Positions 1 to 10,430 are shown, numbered from the stretch's first letter. The stretch is DNA of 50,255 bases from Diphasiastrum complanatum (GCA_029204225.1 CM055105.1:10928551-10978805); one strand, 5' to 3'. The notes: a model not told the origin generated them from the letters alone. A program made the numbers and translations.

Positions 1-440
1 ATTGATCAAATGCAAATCCATTTTTAGCAAGTTTTGGTGCTAAAAACTAGTATTGAGATCGCAAGCTAGAATCTTGATTTTGGTGAGGAGATTTGATCCC
101 AAAATTGGTAGGGGTCCAAATCCATACTATCCACATGTGTGGGCACCTCTGAACCTGCATTTAATTCATTGTATTCATTTTATCCAAAGAAATTCAATTT
201 GTGAGCTTTTGATGTAATTTTTGGTGGAAATCTTAGGATAAGCTACCAAGATTGAGTGCCATTGATTAGATTTGACATAGGGTCATGAGATCTAATTAAT
301 CTAGGGTTAAATCAGGTCCTCTATACTTGTTTTGCAGGGCTTGAAAGTACATCAAAAAGTGTGAAAGAGATTAAGTCAATTTTTTGTCCAAAAATAGCCA
401 AAATTGGCAAGATTTGATTGTAAGTAAATTTCACATCATC
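1..440 (+). mobile_element. Ty1/copia LTR/leader remnant (C0)
   Basis: There is no open frame of note. The stretch resembles the LTRs of the copia elements further along. It holds a CACATGTGTG motif near 132, a pyrimidine run ending in CAG at 323-336, and a passage near 385-425 (ttgtccaaaaatagccaaaa) that matches the C6 LTR near 42195. It is followed directly by a copia gag fragment on the same strand, so it is probably the LTR and leader of a + strand copia element whose start lies before the window. The boundary near 440 is an estimate. Confidence 0.55.
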
Positions 441-530
441 TTATCTTCATTCCAACTTGGTCTAGGAGATGACTTTGCAAAATTGGTTCAAAGTTTTGCC
501 ATCCAAGACACTTTGCCAACTATAGAAAAA
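441..530 (+). pseudogene. copia gag fragment (C0)
   Basis: Reading + from about 442 gives GLGDDFAKLVQSF followed by AIQDTLPTIEK. This matches the gag of copia C7 (LVQSFAIQDSLPSIEK, minus strand near 49530-49580). Only about 28 codons remain. The left edge is an internal deletion joining LTR-like sequence to mid-gag. The right edge is the first base of the E1 LTR, which interrupts the frame straight after IEK. The rest of this gag is not seen after E1. Confidence 0.75.
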
Positions 531-1642
531 TGTTAGCCGATTCTCTAGTACCGAGCCAAGCTGAAGACACAAGTTATCTCTCACCCATGATCGAGGAGGT
601 CTCAGAAGGAAGAGAGCAAAAGAAGCTGAGAGCCAGCATGAGAGCCGAGGAAATACTAGTTAGGAAGACAATGAGTAACTATGTGAGCCTACATGGTGTA
701 TCCCAAAGAAGGAATGACCATGTAGGAGCTAGTAATGTTTCCTAGGCATTGTAAATAGAGGTAGAGGCCCCTTGAAATTAGTTAGAGTGAGCCACCTTTT
801 GATGGTGACCTTTAGTGGAAGGGCAAATTCCACATGTAATTCTAATTTAGTGGAATTGCCACATGGGCTCCACATGGGCAGCCTTCTTGCTTATTTAAGG
901 GCCCCCCTCTCTTGTGAGGGAGCTTTGATTGTATTGTCAAGTTCTCTTGAGCAAATAAAGAGGATCCTCCACGAGTTCTTGATGATAGCTTAGCTCCTTG
1001 TTCATGGCAATGATCTTGAGTGATATTTCTATGAGCATGCTTGATTCCTTTGCATTGTGGATTAACTATGTTCTTGTTCCTTGTTTAGTTGTGGATTAGC
1101 ATTCAGCTCTTGCTTGTGGAATCTTGTAGTAATCAGCATTCACGTAAACTAGATAGGCTAGTTTGTAGCATGGATCTTGCATACTCCCTTACAGCCAGTT
1201 CTTGATTGTTCTTGAGTAATGTAAGCATCAAGTGATCAGTGTTTCTTGATTCTTAGATTGTTAAAATGCTGCTAGGAATCTTGTTTCTTGTGTCTTGTTC
1301 TTGTTTCTTGAATCTTGCTTTCAGTAGCTAATCTAGTTCTTGATTGCTTTCTGATTTAGTAGCTAGTAGTAGGATCGCTCTCTGCGTTGAACGTTGATCT
1401 TCTTGAGTTGTAGATGGTTACATGGCTGGTTTCTTGCATATAGCTGAGTATCGGATTTGAGTTACCCACTGACAGGCTGTGAATACGTAATGAAACCTGA
1501 GTAACGCTTCTGCTCTGTAACAGTTCTAATAAGAAGAAGAACCACAAAGAACTGTAACAACAGAAGTAAGTAATCCAAGAAAAGAAAAGAGATAAAAAAT
1601 GAAAGAAGAGACGTGTTCACAGATTCAATGAATCTGTGAACA
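531..1642 (+). repeat. 5' LTR of E1 (LTR family A, copy 1)
   Basis: It starts TGTTAGCCGATTC and ends GAATCTGTGAACA, so both ends carry imperfect 13-bp inverted repeats with the TG...CA hallmark. It aligns along most of its length with the minus-strand copies at 25792-26764 and 36928-37901. A TATA-like TTATTTAAGG lies at about 890-899 and AATAAAG at 954-960. The short ORFs inside are not genes; one (530-745) merely recurs in copy 2 because the DNA is repeated. At 1,112 bp it is longer than copy 2. Confidence 0.85.
1614..1642. repeat. perfect 29-bp palindrome at the LTR-A 3' end
   Basis: Arms TGTTCACAGATTCA and TGAATCTGTGAACA are exact reverse complements around one central base. The right arm is the LTR terminus itself and abuts the primer-binding site two bases later. 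The outer end of the LTR starts with a related sequence, so the LTR carries three versions of its terminal motif. The same feature, slightly decayed, ends the other two family A LTRs. Confidence 0.9.
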
Positions 1643-1644
1643 TT

Positions 1645-1661
1645 TGGCACCGTTCCACAGC
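1645..1661 (+). promoter_or_regulatory. primer-binding site of E1 (tRNA-Asp-like)
   Basis: TGGCACCGTTCCACAGC follows the LTR end by two bases. PBS sites pair with a tRNA 3' end and so start TGG. The first ten bases differ by one from TGGCGCCGTT, the complement of plant tRNA-Asp used by several plant gypsy elements; the rest matches poorly. The identical 17 bases follow the family A LTR of E3 on the minus strand (36909-36925). Position and conservation are clear; tRNA identity is inferred. Confidence 0.65.
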
Positions 1662-1779
1662 TATACACACACTCAACCAAGCCATATCTCAATCTCCTAT
1701 GTTGCAACACAATCACCCTGAGAGCTCCTACACGTTCATTGTCGAGCTCATCACTTCGGTCTTGATCGAAGTCCTGCTC

Positions 1780-2545
1780 GTTTCTCAACCGGAGTCTCAC
1801 GATCCTCACCAAGCCGAGCTCCACGACTCAAGTCATACCTCTCAACCGAACCACAACTTCACAATCCTAACATGTCCTGAGTTACATCTCAACTGCCACT
1901 CATCGTTCAAATCTCGACCGGAGTAATAACTCCAAATTTCGAACGAACATCTCTTTGACATCTCGACCGAAGAAAACCTTCACATCTCAACCGGACCCTT
2001 CAGTCCTAATCTCAACCCGAGTGTTCAGTCAAAACTCGATCGGAGCACTCCCATCACATCTCAACCGGAGCACTCCTATCACATCTCAACCAGACCCTTC
2101 AGTCCTAATCTCAACCGGAGTGTTCAGTCCAAACTCGACCGGAGCACTCCCATCACATCTCAACCGGAGCACTCCCATCACATCTCAACCGAAGCACTCC
2201 ACTCAGTTCTCAAACGGCGCATTTCGCTCACATCTCAACCTGAGCGTTCAGTTAAATCTCGATCAAAGAACTCTCCTCAGATCTCGACCAGAGCACTCTG
2301 TTAAGATCTCAACCGGAGCACTCTGTTCAGATCTCAACGGAAGCACTCTGCTCATATCTCAACCGAAGCACTCTGTTCAGATCTCAACCGGAGCACTCTG
2401 TTCAGATCTCAACCGGAGCACTTGCTCGCATCTCAACCGACGTGTTCCATCAGATCTCGACCGGAGCACTCTGCTCAGATCTCAACCGGAACACTCTATT
2501 CAGATCTCAACAGAAGCACTCTGTTCAGATCTCAACCACTTTGCA
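1780..2545 (+). repeat. ~25-bp tandem array in the E1 leader
   Basis: About 30 units of 24-25 bp, each with the core TCTCAACCG or TCTCGACCG followed by a variable half such as GAGCACTCTGTTCAGA. Near 1990-2190 a four-unit, 99-bp higher-order repeat occurs twice; it is in frame and gives a 33-residue repeat. Because 25 is not a multiple of three, reading through cycles among SQP-, IST- and LNR-type peptides, and frames stay open for long stretches (for example 1955-2560, and another frame through 2422-2853). No ATG start is convincing, so translation is uncertain. Confidence 0.85.
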
Positions 2546-2639
2546 TGTTGCATGCACTGATCGCATGTTTTGCATGCACACTGAATGACTTTTCATGTAA
2601 TCTAAACTTTTGCATGACATCAAGATTGAATCTACCTAA

Positions 2640-4485
2640 TCAAACTCGACCTATTCTAGAAGGTTATGTGCTCAATGGAAATAACTTTATGTACAATAAA
2701 ATATACAATGGGGCTATGGAAGACGCAATGAGAGAGGAAGATGAAGGATCAAATGATGATTCTACACCAAGAACTACATCTCTTCATGCTTCAACTCCTT
2801 CAATTGCATCAACCTTAGCCTCTACGAGCTTGTCCAATGAATCGATGATGTAACAGATCACGAAGTTACACAAGCAGTAGATGGAGCAGCTCACAGTCCA
2901 ATTTGACCAAAAATTGAAGGCTCTTCAGAATACTGCAGCACCACAACCAGATCCTTATCAGTAGCAGTATCCTCGACGGGACAATGTTTGGTGTTCCATT
3001 TTTATCCAGATTCACACTTCCAACGAGTGTCTGGTACTGAAGCAGATTTTAAAGTTGATGCATTTATATTGTCATCTGTGCAATGCATCCTCGCACGACA
3101 CTGCGTATTGCCCCTACAACCCATAGATCATATAGCAAAAGAGAGCTCAATTCCAGACCTCTTATGCTTACCATCAAGGAGCACCTAATGCAGCACCAAG
3201 GCTTGGACCAGGCCCTCAACAACAAAGAATGGCACTACCAACACCACCAGGGCCAAATAATCCTCAAGCAGCCCAGGTGAATCTCATGGTGGCAGAAGCT
3301 GAAACATTTTTCCAACATGAAATGCAACAATGGTATGGACCTGATGAACCATTCATCAATCCTGCTATTAATGAGTATTATGCCACATACGCTACACAAC
3401 CACAACGCCGAGGGGACAGATTATATGGATGTTATGGATGCGGAGAAGGACATAGGATTGCCGAATGTCCAAACAAAAGAATTTATATGCCCTTCTGTCG
3501 CGAGTGTGGATATGGACATTGCTACAAGAATTGTCCATTGAGAACCAGCACCAACGCACCATTGAATTGGATTACGGTTCAATCAGCAAGCCCAAGCACA
3601 ACTCCACACTCAACTCCACACTCAACTATACCAAGGAGACCTCCCTATTGTAACGTTCCAATGTTAGTTGTTACGCGAGAACAAAAGCGCAAGGAGGTAG
3701 CTCCATCATCACCACACTCTGTATCAGTGCCAGCTGATCAACCTTCAACATCAGGAGAAGCAAGATTACCTTATCCAAATGTGAAGGATGAACAAAGACG
3801 ATATCAGAAGATCAAGCATTGGATACAAGAAGCACAAGCGGAGGAAGCTGCTCAAGCTGCACATCAACCGATAGCTCCTCAAGACACTGCACTAGAAAGA
3901 GATCAACAAGCGAACGTGCCGCAAGGTTCACCACACAGATCAGATGTGAACATGCGATTACACCATCGAGAAGAACCATTACATATGGCAGAACCCAAAG
4001 TTCCAAGGACGAAACTATTGACAAGCATTTTATCCAGCAGAATGAACATCTCTATTGGAGAGTTCCTTCGACTTGCACCTCAAGCAAAGGGTGTCTTGTC
4101 AGATTGGTTGAACATTGAATCAGACATACCTTCCAAAGAACCATTATTTTGCGCCGGTTTCGAAGAAGCCAACAATGTTTTGAATGTGGGAGCGGCTTGG
4201 GAGAGTGAGCAGCACAATATAACTCTTCCTATCAAGCACAAACTCTTCGAAGAAGAAGCTGCTGTTGTAGATGAAGGATCGGGTGTCAACCTTATCTCCA
4301 CTACTTTGTATGAGAAATGGAATCTACAAGGCATGGAAGCTGCCAAGTTTGCCATCAAATTAGCTGATCAATCCTGTGTGCGGATGAAGGGAATTGTAGA
4401 AGACATTCTAGTCAAGATAGCAGGGGTACAATTTGTTATTACATTTGTGGTGATGGACATTCCAAAAACACCCACTGCCTATTGA
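2640..4485 (+). pseudogene. E1 gag C-terminus and protease
   Basis: The matrix/capsid part of gag is mostly missing: only a tail (AMEDAMREEDEGS, near 2715-2755) matches E3 gag (AMSDAIRKEDEGS). Three zinc knuckles follow in one frame. The first, 3070-3111, is CX2CX4HX4C; the second (3430-3468) and third (3496-3534) are CX2CX3HX4C. Two in-frame stops separate the first from the others. The retropepsin motif is near 4270-4300 (AVVDEGSGVNLIS). The product would be the nucleocapsid and protease of a gypsy polyprotein. The longest open stretch is 3229-4485 and stops (TGA) just before the RT linker. Confidence 0.8.
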
Positions 4486-5580
4486 GTTTTGTTGGGACGA
4501 CCTTGGTTGTGAATTGCACAAGTAGTTCATGATTGGGGGACCAGCAAAATCACATTTGAGAATAGAGAGAGGGCAATAAAGGTGGATCCCTCCACATGGG
4601 CGGCGAAGCCTTTACCACCCAAAGCTGATGACACTTCTTCCACAACGGACCATAGCATTGATCGTCTGAAAGTTTCAATGGGTGTTCATTATGACTCACA
4701 AATAGATTTTGTGTTGTGGACGGATGCATTGACAACTATTGAATGTATGGCTGGGCAGATCCAGATTCAGATTCAGAACTTAGCGAATCACCACCGAGAG
4801 GATTCACCCTTGACACGCCTATCTCATATGGGGTGAACATGATAAACGTAGCATGGCTATCACCAGAACCTATTTCGAAACCTGTTGAAGATGATTTAGT
4901 TCCTTGGCAACATGCATTGTCCTATGATGAGGAAGTTGAGCTAACAGATGAGCAGATCCTACACCACATGGATTCTACGCGTCATGGAGTTCAACGAATA
5001 CCAGCTCAACCGCCTCAAAAATCTCAACATGCTAAAGTCTCCAAGATGCCACCACCAAAAGCACCTATATACCAAAGAAAAATCAACAAAAGCAAAGATA
5101 CAATCAGGTGATCAAGTGGAGCGATTTACCCGAAGAGGCTATAGCAACAGTGGATGAAGACATTCGGAACCATGTGGCAAATGTCAAAGAACCTCAACAG
5201 AAGACAACGAGCAAAGAAACAACAACAACCAACAACAATATACAAGACGAAGAAAGTTGTTGAATTGCATGCTCAAGGGTCATCCGTTCGACATCAGCTT
5301 CAGGAATGTCAGAAGCAATGCACAAGATATCACTCACAAATCGTGCTAAGATCAACCTTTTGAAGGAAGAAACAAGTAAGGCACCAGTCCATGATGTGCA
5401 AAAAAACTTCAAGAGTTACACCTTAAATGACGTGGTGATCATGATGTCGGAAGCGCAACGGGAACCTAATGCAAATAAGAAAAAAAAAAAACAAGTCTAC
5501 GAGGGACCGACTTGCACTCAACCGATGAATCTAGCAGAGCCAGGAGAAGAACACAAAATTGTTCATGCGGGAGCACAACT
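4486..5580 (+). pseudogene. E1 protease-RT linker region
   Basis: The stretch is split across frames by several stops. Segments at 4743-5111 and 5306-5580 are rich in Gln, Lys and acidic residues and read as a degraded linker between protease and RT. A run of A at 5478-5489 encodes a poly-Lys stretch and is a likely frameshift site. No separate domain is recognised. It lies in the pol region, and its tail (FTKLQKLLREYKD) leads straight into the RT N-terminus. Confidence 0.55.
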
Positions 5581-6500
5581 CACACCCTCACAATTCACCA
5601 AGCTGCAGAAGTTACTGAGGGAGTATAAAGACTGCCTTGTGTGGTGTTACAAAGATTTAAATGGAATTCCATCATCTGTAGTCCAACACACCATACCTTT
5701 GGTCAAAGGGGCAACACCAAAGGTGAGCCAATATTGCCGCTGCAACCCGAACTACACCTAGCTAATCAAGCAAGAGTTGCAGAAGTTCCTCGATGCTGAT
5801 TTCATTTATGAAATTGAGCACACAGAATGGGTGTCACCCATAGTCATTGTTCCCAAGAAGAATGGCAAAATGCAGATTTGTGTCAATCTGAAGGCACTTA
5901 ATGCTGCGACGCCGAAGGATCACTTTCCCTTACCATTCATAGAAAGCGTCTTGGATCGAGTAGCTGGAGTGAAAGCCTACAATTTTTTGGATGGCTTCAG
6001 TGGCTACAACCAAGTGAAGATTGCACTGGAGGATCAACACAAGACTGCATTTGCTACTGAATGGGGTACATATGCCTACAAGGTCATGCCATTCAGTCTT
6101 TGTAATGCCCCTAGCTCTTTTTAGCGTGTTGCAAAAGGCATTCAAGGACTATTTACAGAAGTTCCTAGAGATCTTCCTTGATGATCTTTGCGTGTACGGA
6201 TTTAATGATGAACACTTATCTCAACTCAAGAAAGTGCTTATACAATGTCGCACATTTCAAATATCATTGAACCTAGAAAAATGCCAATTTTGGGTCACAC
6301 ATGGTCTTATCTTGGGCCATATTGTATCTAGACACGGGATCGCCACTGATCTGTCTAAGATACGTATTATTATGGATCTTTCACCCCCTGGAACGATTCG
6401 TGGAGTTATGTATTTATGGGGCATGCCATTTACTACCAAATCTTCATTCTATTCTTTGCGGATTTGGCACGTCCTATCTACAAGCTGACAATTGATCCAC
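5581..6500 (+). pseudogene. E1 reverse transcriptase
   Basis: Ty3/gypsy RT that would copy element RNA into DNA. The N-terminal part (GIPSSVVQHTIPL) runs into a stop at 5761, then HTEWVSPIVIVPKKNGK. Motif A is YNFLDGFSGYNQ and motif C is IFLDDL near 6170-6185, so the catalytic aspartates are present. The conserved VMPFSLCNAP is followed by a frameshift and stop near 6120. The later part (FWVTHGLILGHIVSRHG) continues in another frame to 6488. Closely related to the minus-strand G5 remnant; more distant from E3 RT. Confidence 0.88.
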
Positions 6501-7010
6501 ATTGGACGGAGGAAGCCCTATGAGCTTTCCAAAAGCTGAAGGAAGCATTATATCTACACCAATCTTACGGCCTCCCAATTGGACAATCGAGTTTCATGTA
6601 CATACCGACGCATCAAAGTATGCTATAGGAGCAGTATTGACCCAGTCAGGTGAGTACAAGAAAGACTTTTCTATTCGCTTCACCGGTCGACAACTCAACG
6701 ATGCTGAAATCAACTATTCAACGATTGAGCGAGAAGCCTTGGCAATGATATTTGCGGTCAAGAAGTTTTGCCATTATCTTATGGCCACTCATATTTATGC
6801 ATTGTACATTGATCATCAACCTTTGCTCTACCTAGTCAACAAAACCTGCAACACAGGGAGAATCACTAGATGGTTACTCTTGTTGCTTGAGTTCGATTTT
6901 TGAATAGTGGTATGCAAAGGCAAGCAACATTATATGGCTGATCATGTATCTCAAATCAGATCAACATAGAAGGATCCCCAACCTGATGATGAGAAACAGG
7001 ATGCTCTTTT
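6501..7010 (+). pseudogene. E1 RNase H
   Basis: RNase H domain of gypsy pol, which degrades RNA in the RNA-DNA hybrid. Visible motifs: FHVHTDASKYAIGAVL (first Asp), NYSTIEREALAMIFAVKKF (Glu), LYIDHQPLLYLVNK (second Asp, where relatives have YTDHQ). The frame stops with TGA at 6901, after which KGKQHYMADH is still readable, followed by another stop near 6967. It sits between RT and integrase as expected. Confidence 0.87.
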
Positions 7011-8305
7011 ATTTTATGTGGATGCTATACCCGATTGGGCCATAGACATAGTTGAGTATTTGATGAACGTCCAACCCGATCAGTCACTATCCAAGGCACA
7101 ACAGTGGAAACTTGTACTTAAAGCTCATCCATATCAACTAATTGCCAGCCAACTGTATCGAAGAGGAGTGTATAATATCATTTGTCATTGTATCCTGCCC
7201 CATGAGACAAGTCAGATCATGTCCCTCTCGCATGAAGCAATGGGAGGCGGACACTTCACAACAGATTGTAACCATATGCAAGATTCTACAATCCAGCTGT
7301 TGGTGGCCAACAATGCACAAGGATACTGAGGCATATATCAAGCAATGTGATATATGTCAGAGCGCGCACAGACCAACGAAGGCAAATTATGAGCCGTTAC
7401 ATCATGTATTGGCTCAAGCACCATTTGAGAAGTGGGGACTTGATTGCATCGGCCCTATTCACCCAGCCGCTCGTAGTACCCAAGCCCGATATATTATCGT
7501 GGCTACAAATTATCTCACAAAGTGGGTTGAAGCCAAAGCAGTGCACGTAGCAGATGCTAGGTCCACCGCGAAGTTTCTTTACGAAAATATCATTGTACAC
7601 TTCAGATGCCCAGTGGAGATAGTCAGCGATCGGGGATTTCACTTTGTCAACGAGACCATCAAGGTCTTATTAATAGAGTTCTTTGTGATCCATCATTTCA
7701 GCACGCCTTACTACCCAAGAGGCAATGGCCAAGCCGAATCTTCTAATAAGATTCTGTGCAACATTTTGACAAAGACAGTAGAAGCAAGCAGATCAGATTG
7801 GGAGCACAAGCTACACGCTGCTCTATGGGCTTTCAGAACTGCATACAAAGACAGCATCGAACAAACTCCATTCCAACTAGTGTATGGCCAAGATGCAGTC
7901 ATGCCGGTGGAATTTCTCGTTCCATCTCTTCGTATTGCCATAGTGCAATAATTGGATGGTACAAAATCGCTCCACCTTCGTCACAAAGCGCTACATAAAT
8001 TGTGCAAAACACGCTTGTTAGCAGTCCATGCTCTTCTTGCAGAGAAAGCACGTCGCAAGGCCTGGCATGATCGTCATCTTCACAAGAAAGATCTTCAAAA
8101 AGGAGATTTGGTCCTCATGTACAAGACAAAGGTGATCAAAGAAAAGCTGACGTTCACTGGTGAAGGCCCTTATCGCATCACCGACATCCTATCGCAAGGG
8201 GCAATGACTTTAGAAACAATGGATGGAACACTGTTTGCTATGCCCATCAATGGTAGCCAGTTAACCAAGTACTGGTCGCCACCAACCTTCCCAAACACTT
8301 CTTAA
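7011..8305 (+). pseudogene. E1 integrase and C-terminal tail
   Basis: The zinc-binding HHCC region is split by a frameshift: HEAMGGGHF in one frame and CDICQSAH in another. The catalytic core has GLDCIGPI (Asp), IVSDRGFHF (Asp) and NGQAESSNK (Glu), so the DDE triad is intact. It ends with [18 protein letters not shown] stop at 7949 splits off the tail 7952-8305 (KGDLVLMYKTK, GEGPYRITDIL), the basic linker domain. No chromodomain follows, which separates E1 from CR1 and CR2. Confidence 0.88.
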
Positions 8306-8480
8306 AGGGTTCAGGATAGGCTCCTCATCATCGAATAAAGCCTCATATTTTATGTAAGCGATCTTTATCCATGCTTTTCTTGACGCACTCCATCATCCGC
8401 AATAAACGTGTCGACAGCCTTCTTCCACAACAAGCACAGGCAGGTGTCGTAGGACCATCACCTATTTAGGTAGGGGATAC
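8306..8480 (+). other. E1 3' untranslated region with polypurine tract
   Basis: This is noncoding. It contains AATAAAG near 8334 and AATAAACG near 8401. It ends in the purine-rich TAGGTAGGGGATAC (about 8467-8480), which directly precedes TGTTGGGC, the usual polypurine tract/LTR start arrangement. It therefore marks the start of the 3' LTR. Confidence 0.65.
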
Positions 8481-9011
8481 TGTTGGGCACTTAGTGGGTC
8501 CCACCACTAAAGTACTACGAAAGTCCCACCACTAAAGTACAACTGGCTAAGCTTACCCGAGTGGGCCCCGCCACAGTACACTGTACATGTAGAGCAATAA
8601 GTGCGAGGGCACTGGCTTCCTACATGTATAAGCCCAACCCAATGAGCATGCAATATGGTTTTGTAGAACTTGTAGAATTAGGAATAAGTGACTAGGGGCC
8701 TAAAACTCTAAAATGACATTAGAGGCCCTAAGTCAAGTTGTTAATAAAAAAGCTAAAAGGGCCCAAATTAGAACTCACATGAATCATGTGAGTGCCCTTG
8801 TGCTTTCTTAAAGAACCATTAGATTCATTTTCTGTTAGTTTAGGAGGCTTGGATTAGGATCCTTGCCATTGTAATTAACCAATAAGAGAAAGGGGTAAAA
8901 GGGCCTTTCCCATCCATAAAAAGACACCCTTTGTACCATATTTCCATGTTCAATAGGAGGAGGCGATTATGCCCAAATGTAATATGAACATCCTTGCTTC
9001 CTTCCCCCCCC

Positions 9012-9090
<79 letters not shown>

Positions 9091-9490
9091 TTTTGTGTCT
9101 TGCATTTGCTTTCTATTTTATTCCTTGTTTTATTTGCATGATGTTGTTAATGATTTCTAAGAGAGTAGAGAGGATAGGATGTAAGCACACCCCCGCCCCC
9201 CTTGTAATCTATTCTTCCTTCTCATGCTTTTGGTTAAAGTAGGGTGGATAGTTAGATGTGGTTAATCTAGGTGTGGTTAGAGTAGGATTTGCAAGCTAAC
9301 TTCGCAAGGGAAGCACTATTCCCTTGGGAATGAATCTATGCATGCCAGGTGAACCAAGGCCGCTACATAGCCATACTGGATCAATCAATGAGAAAAAGTG
9401 GTAGCTCTACATCTTTGATGGGGGAGCTGGTTATGATCTTCATTCAAACCTCAAGAGCTCTCAGTCTCAAACTATTTCACAAAGAACATA
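8481..9490 (+). repeat. 3' LTR of E1 (LTR family B)
   Basis: Starts TGTTGGGCAC right after a polypurine tract. It has two nearby copies of a CCCACCACTAAAGTAC phrase (8511-8545). A TATA-like CATAAAAAG lies near 8915, and a compound microsatellite near 9005. It bears no similarity to the family A LTR at the other end of the element. The 3' edge is uncertain; AACATAACA near 9491 is a candidate end. No coding sequence is supported; the 8840-9240 ORFs are microsatellite artefacts. Confidence 0.5.
9005..9090. repeat. compound microsatellite (C)n(TC)n(AC)n
   Basis: About 17 C, then about 18 TC units, then about 16 AC units without interruption, inside the family B LTR. It generates spurious Leu/Ser and Thr/His ORFs on + and Cys/Val and Glu/Arg ORFs on -. 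Length may be unreliable in assembly. Confidence 0.95.
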
Positions 9491-9528
9491 ACATTAAATC
9501 TAAACCCTAAAATCTACAAAGAACATAA

Positions 9529-10176
9529 TGTGAAAGATTTCAGATCCTTAAGATCCAATCTACTTGAATGATCTTTGGTTAGAAAGAGAAATACACTACC
9601 AATCTCACCAATGTAGAAAAATCAGCATCTACACACAAATTGAGATGCAAACACCAATAGAACTTGATCAAACTTGAATGAAATGATTATGTATTGTTGC
9701 TTTCCGTACAAAACTAGCAAGCTACTGTATTTCACATGTGTTAATCCAAAATAAACAAATATAGATCATTCTACACATAGAATTGCAAGCAATCACCAAG
9801 ATAGTGCACCAATGGATAGCAGAACCCAAGAGAACCATGTATAAGCATGAAATGAGATAGAGAAGAGAGAAAATTGCTCTCTCCAGGAGTTACATCCTTT
9901 TATAACAGGTCCAAACCCTATTTATCCACTTGGCTTTCCCACCAAAATGCTAACCCTACTAATGTGGGTCTAGATTCAATGTACCCAACTATTTAAATTG
10001 AATCTACTCAAACTCGCATTCTAACTTTCCCACACTTTCAAAAAGTGTTTATTCAAATGAAATTTAGACTAATGAACTTTGAAAAGTCAACCTCTAAGTC
10101 TAAAACAAGTCTTGGTCTCAATATGCCAAATATGAAAATATTGCAAAATGTGATGAAACTAGTTGAATCTTTCACA
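9529..10176 (-). repeat. 3' LTR of copia C2
   Basis: On the minus strand it starts TGTGAAAGATT and ends AATCTTTCACA, an exact 11-bp terminal inverted repeat. It is preceded by the purine tract GAAGAGGGAG. Length is 648 bp. A TATA-like TTATAAAAGG lies on minus near 9897-9906. CATAA (9524-9528) abuts the outer end and may be one target duplication; the partner is not visible because the 5' end of C2 is lost. Confidence 0.9.
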
Positions 10177-10430
10177 CTCCCTCTTCAACTAGTTTTAGCA
10201 TAGACTTTGATAATACTCCAAGTGAAGTCCTATGCTTCATGAACAAGTCTTTTTCCAATGATTTGGTGAAGATATCAGCTACACATTCCCTTGAAGACAC
10301 ATGTTGAAGCTCCACCTCCTTTGCAATGACTCGCTCCTTCACAAAATGATATTCTATCTCAATATGCTTGCTCCTAGCATAGTTTTTGACAATAGAACTT
10401 TGATCCATCATAAGAATGACCTTCTTCCTG
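10177..10430 (-). pseudogene. copia C2 RNase H C-terminus
   Basis: Minus frame gives ARSKHIEIEYHFVKERV, then VSSRECVADIFTKSLEKD and TSLGVLSK. This is the C-terminal part of a copia RNase H; compare C5 (ARSKHIEIAHHFVREKV). It lies directly upstream of the LTR, as expected. The N-terminal half and the whole RT are absent. Confidence 0.85.

Larger units (their letters stand above)
531..9490 (+). mobile_element. Ty3/gypsy LTR retrotransposon E1 (non-chromodomain)
   Basis: Order on + is LTR, PBS, tandem-repeat leader, gag, protease, RT, RNase H, integrase, PPT, LTR, the Ty3/gypsy order. The integrase tail ([10 protein letters not shown], then an alkaline linker with no chromodomain) resembles plant non-chromodomain gypsy lineages such as Tat/Athila. 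I do not assign a named lineage. The 5' LTR (family A) and the 3' LTR (family B) are not alike, so the element is a mosaic or has suffered recombination. It is inserted in a copia gag; the A-run at 526-530 may be part of the target duplication. Many stops and frameshifts make it inactive. The right end is approximate. Confidence 0.8.

Noticed and set aside
530-745. 71-codon ORF recurring at 26513-26737
   Set aside because: It recurs because both lie in the family A LTR. Copy 1 starts at the LTR boundary, the third copy lacks it, and indels break the frame.
1780-2545. Regular core/variable repeat array as a CRISPR-like locus
   Set aside because: The whole 25-bp unit is repeated and the other half is homogenised within the array, so there are no unique spacers. 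It lies inside a plant retrotransposon leader and no cas-like gene is nearby.
8840-9242. ORFs with Cys/Val, Glu/Arg and Ser/Leu, Thr/His repeats
   Set aside because: They are translations of the (C)n(TC)n(AC)n microsatellite in all frames.
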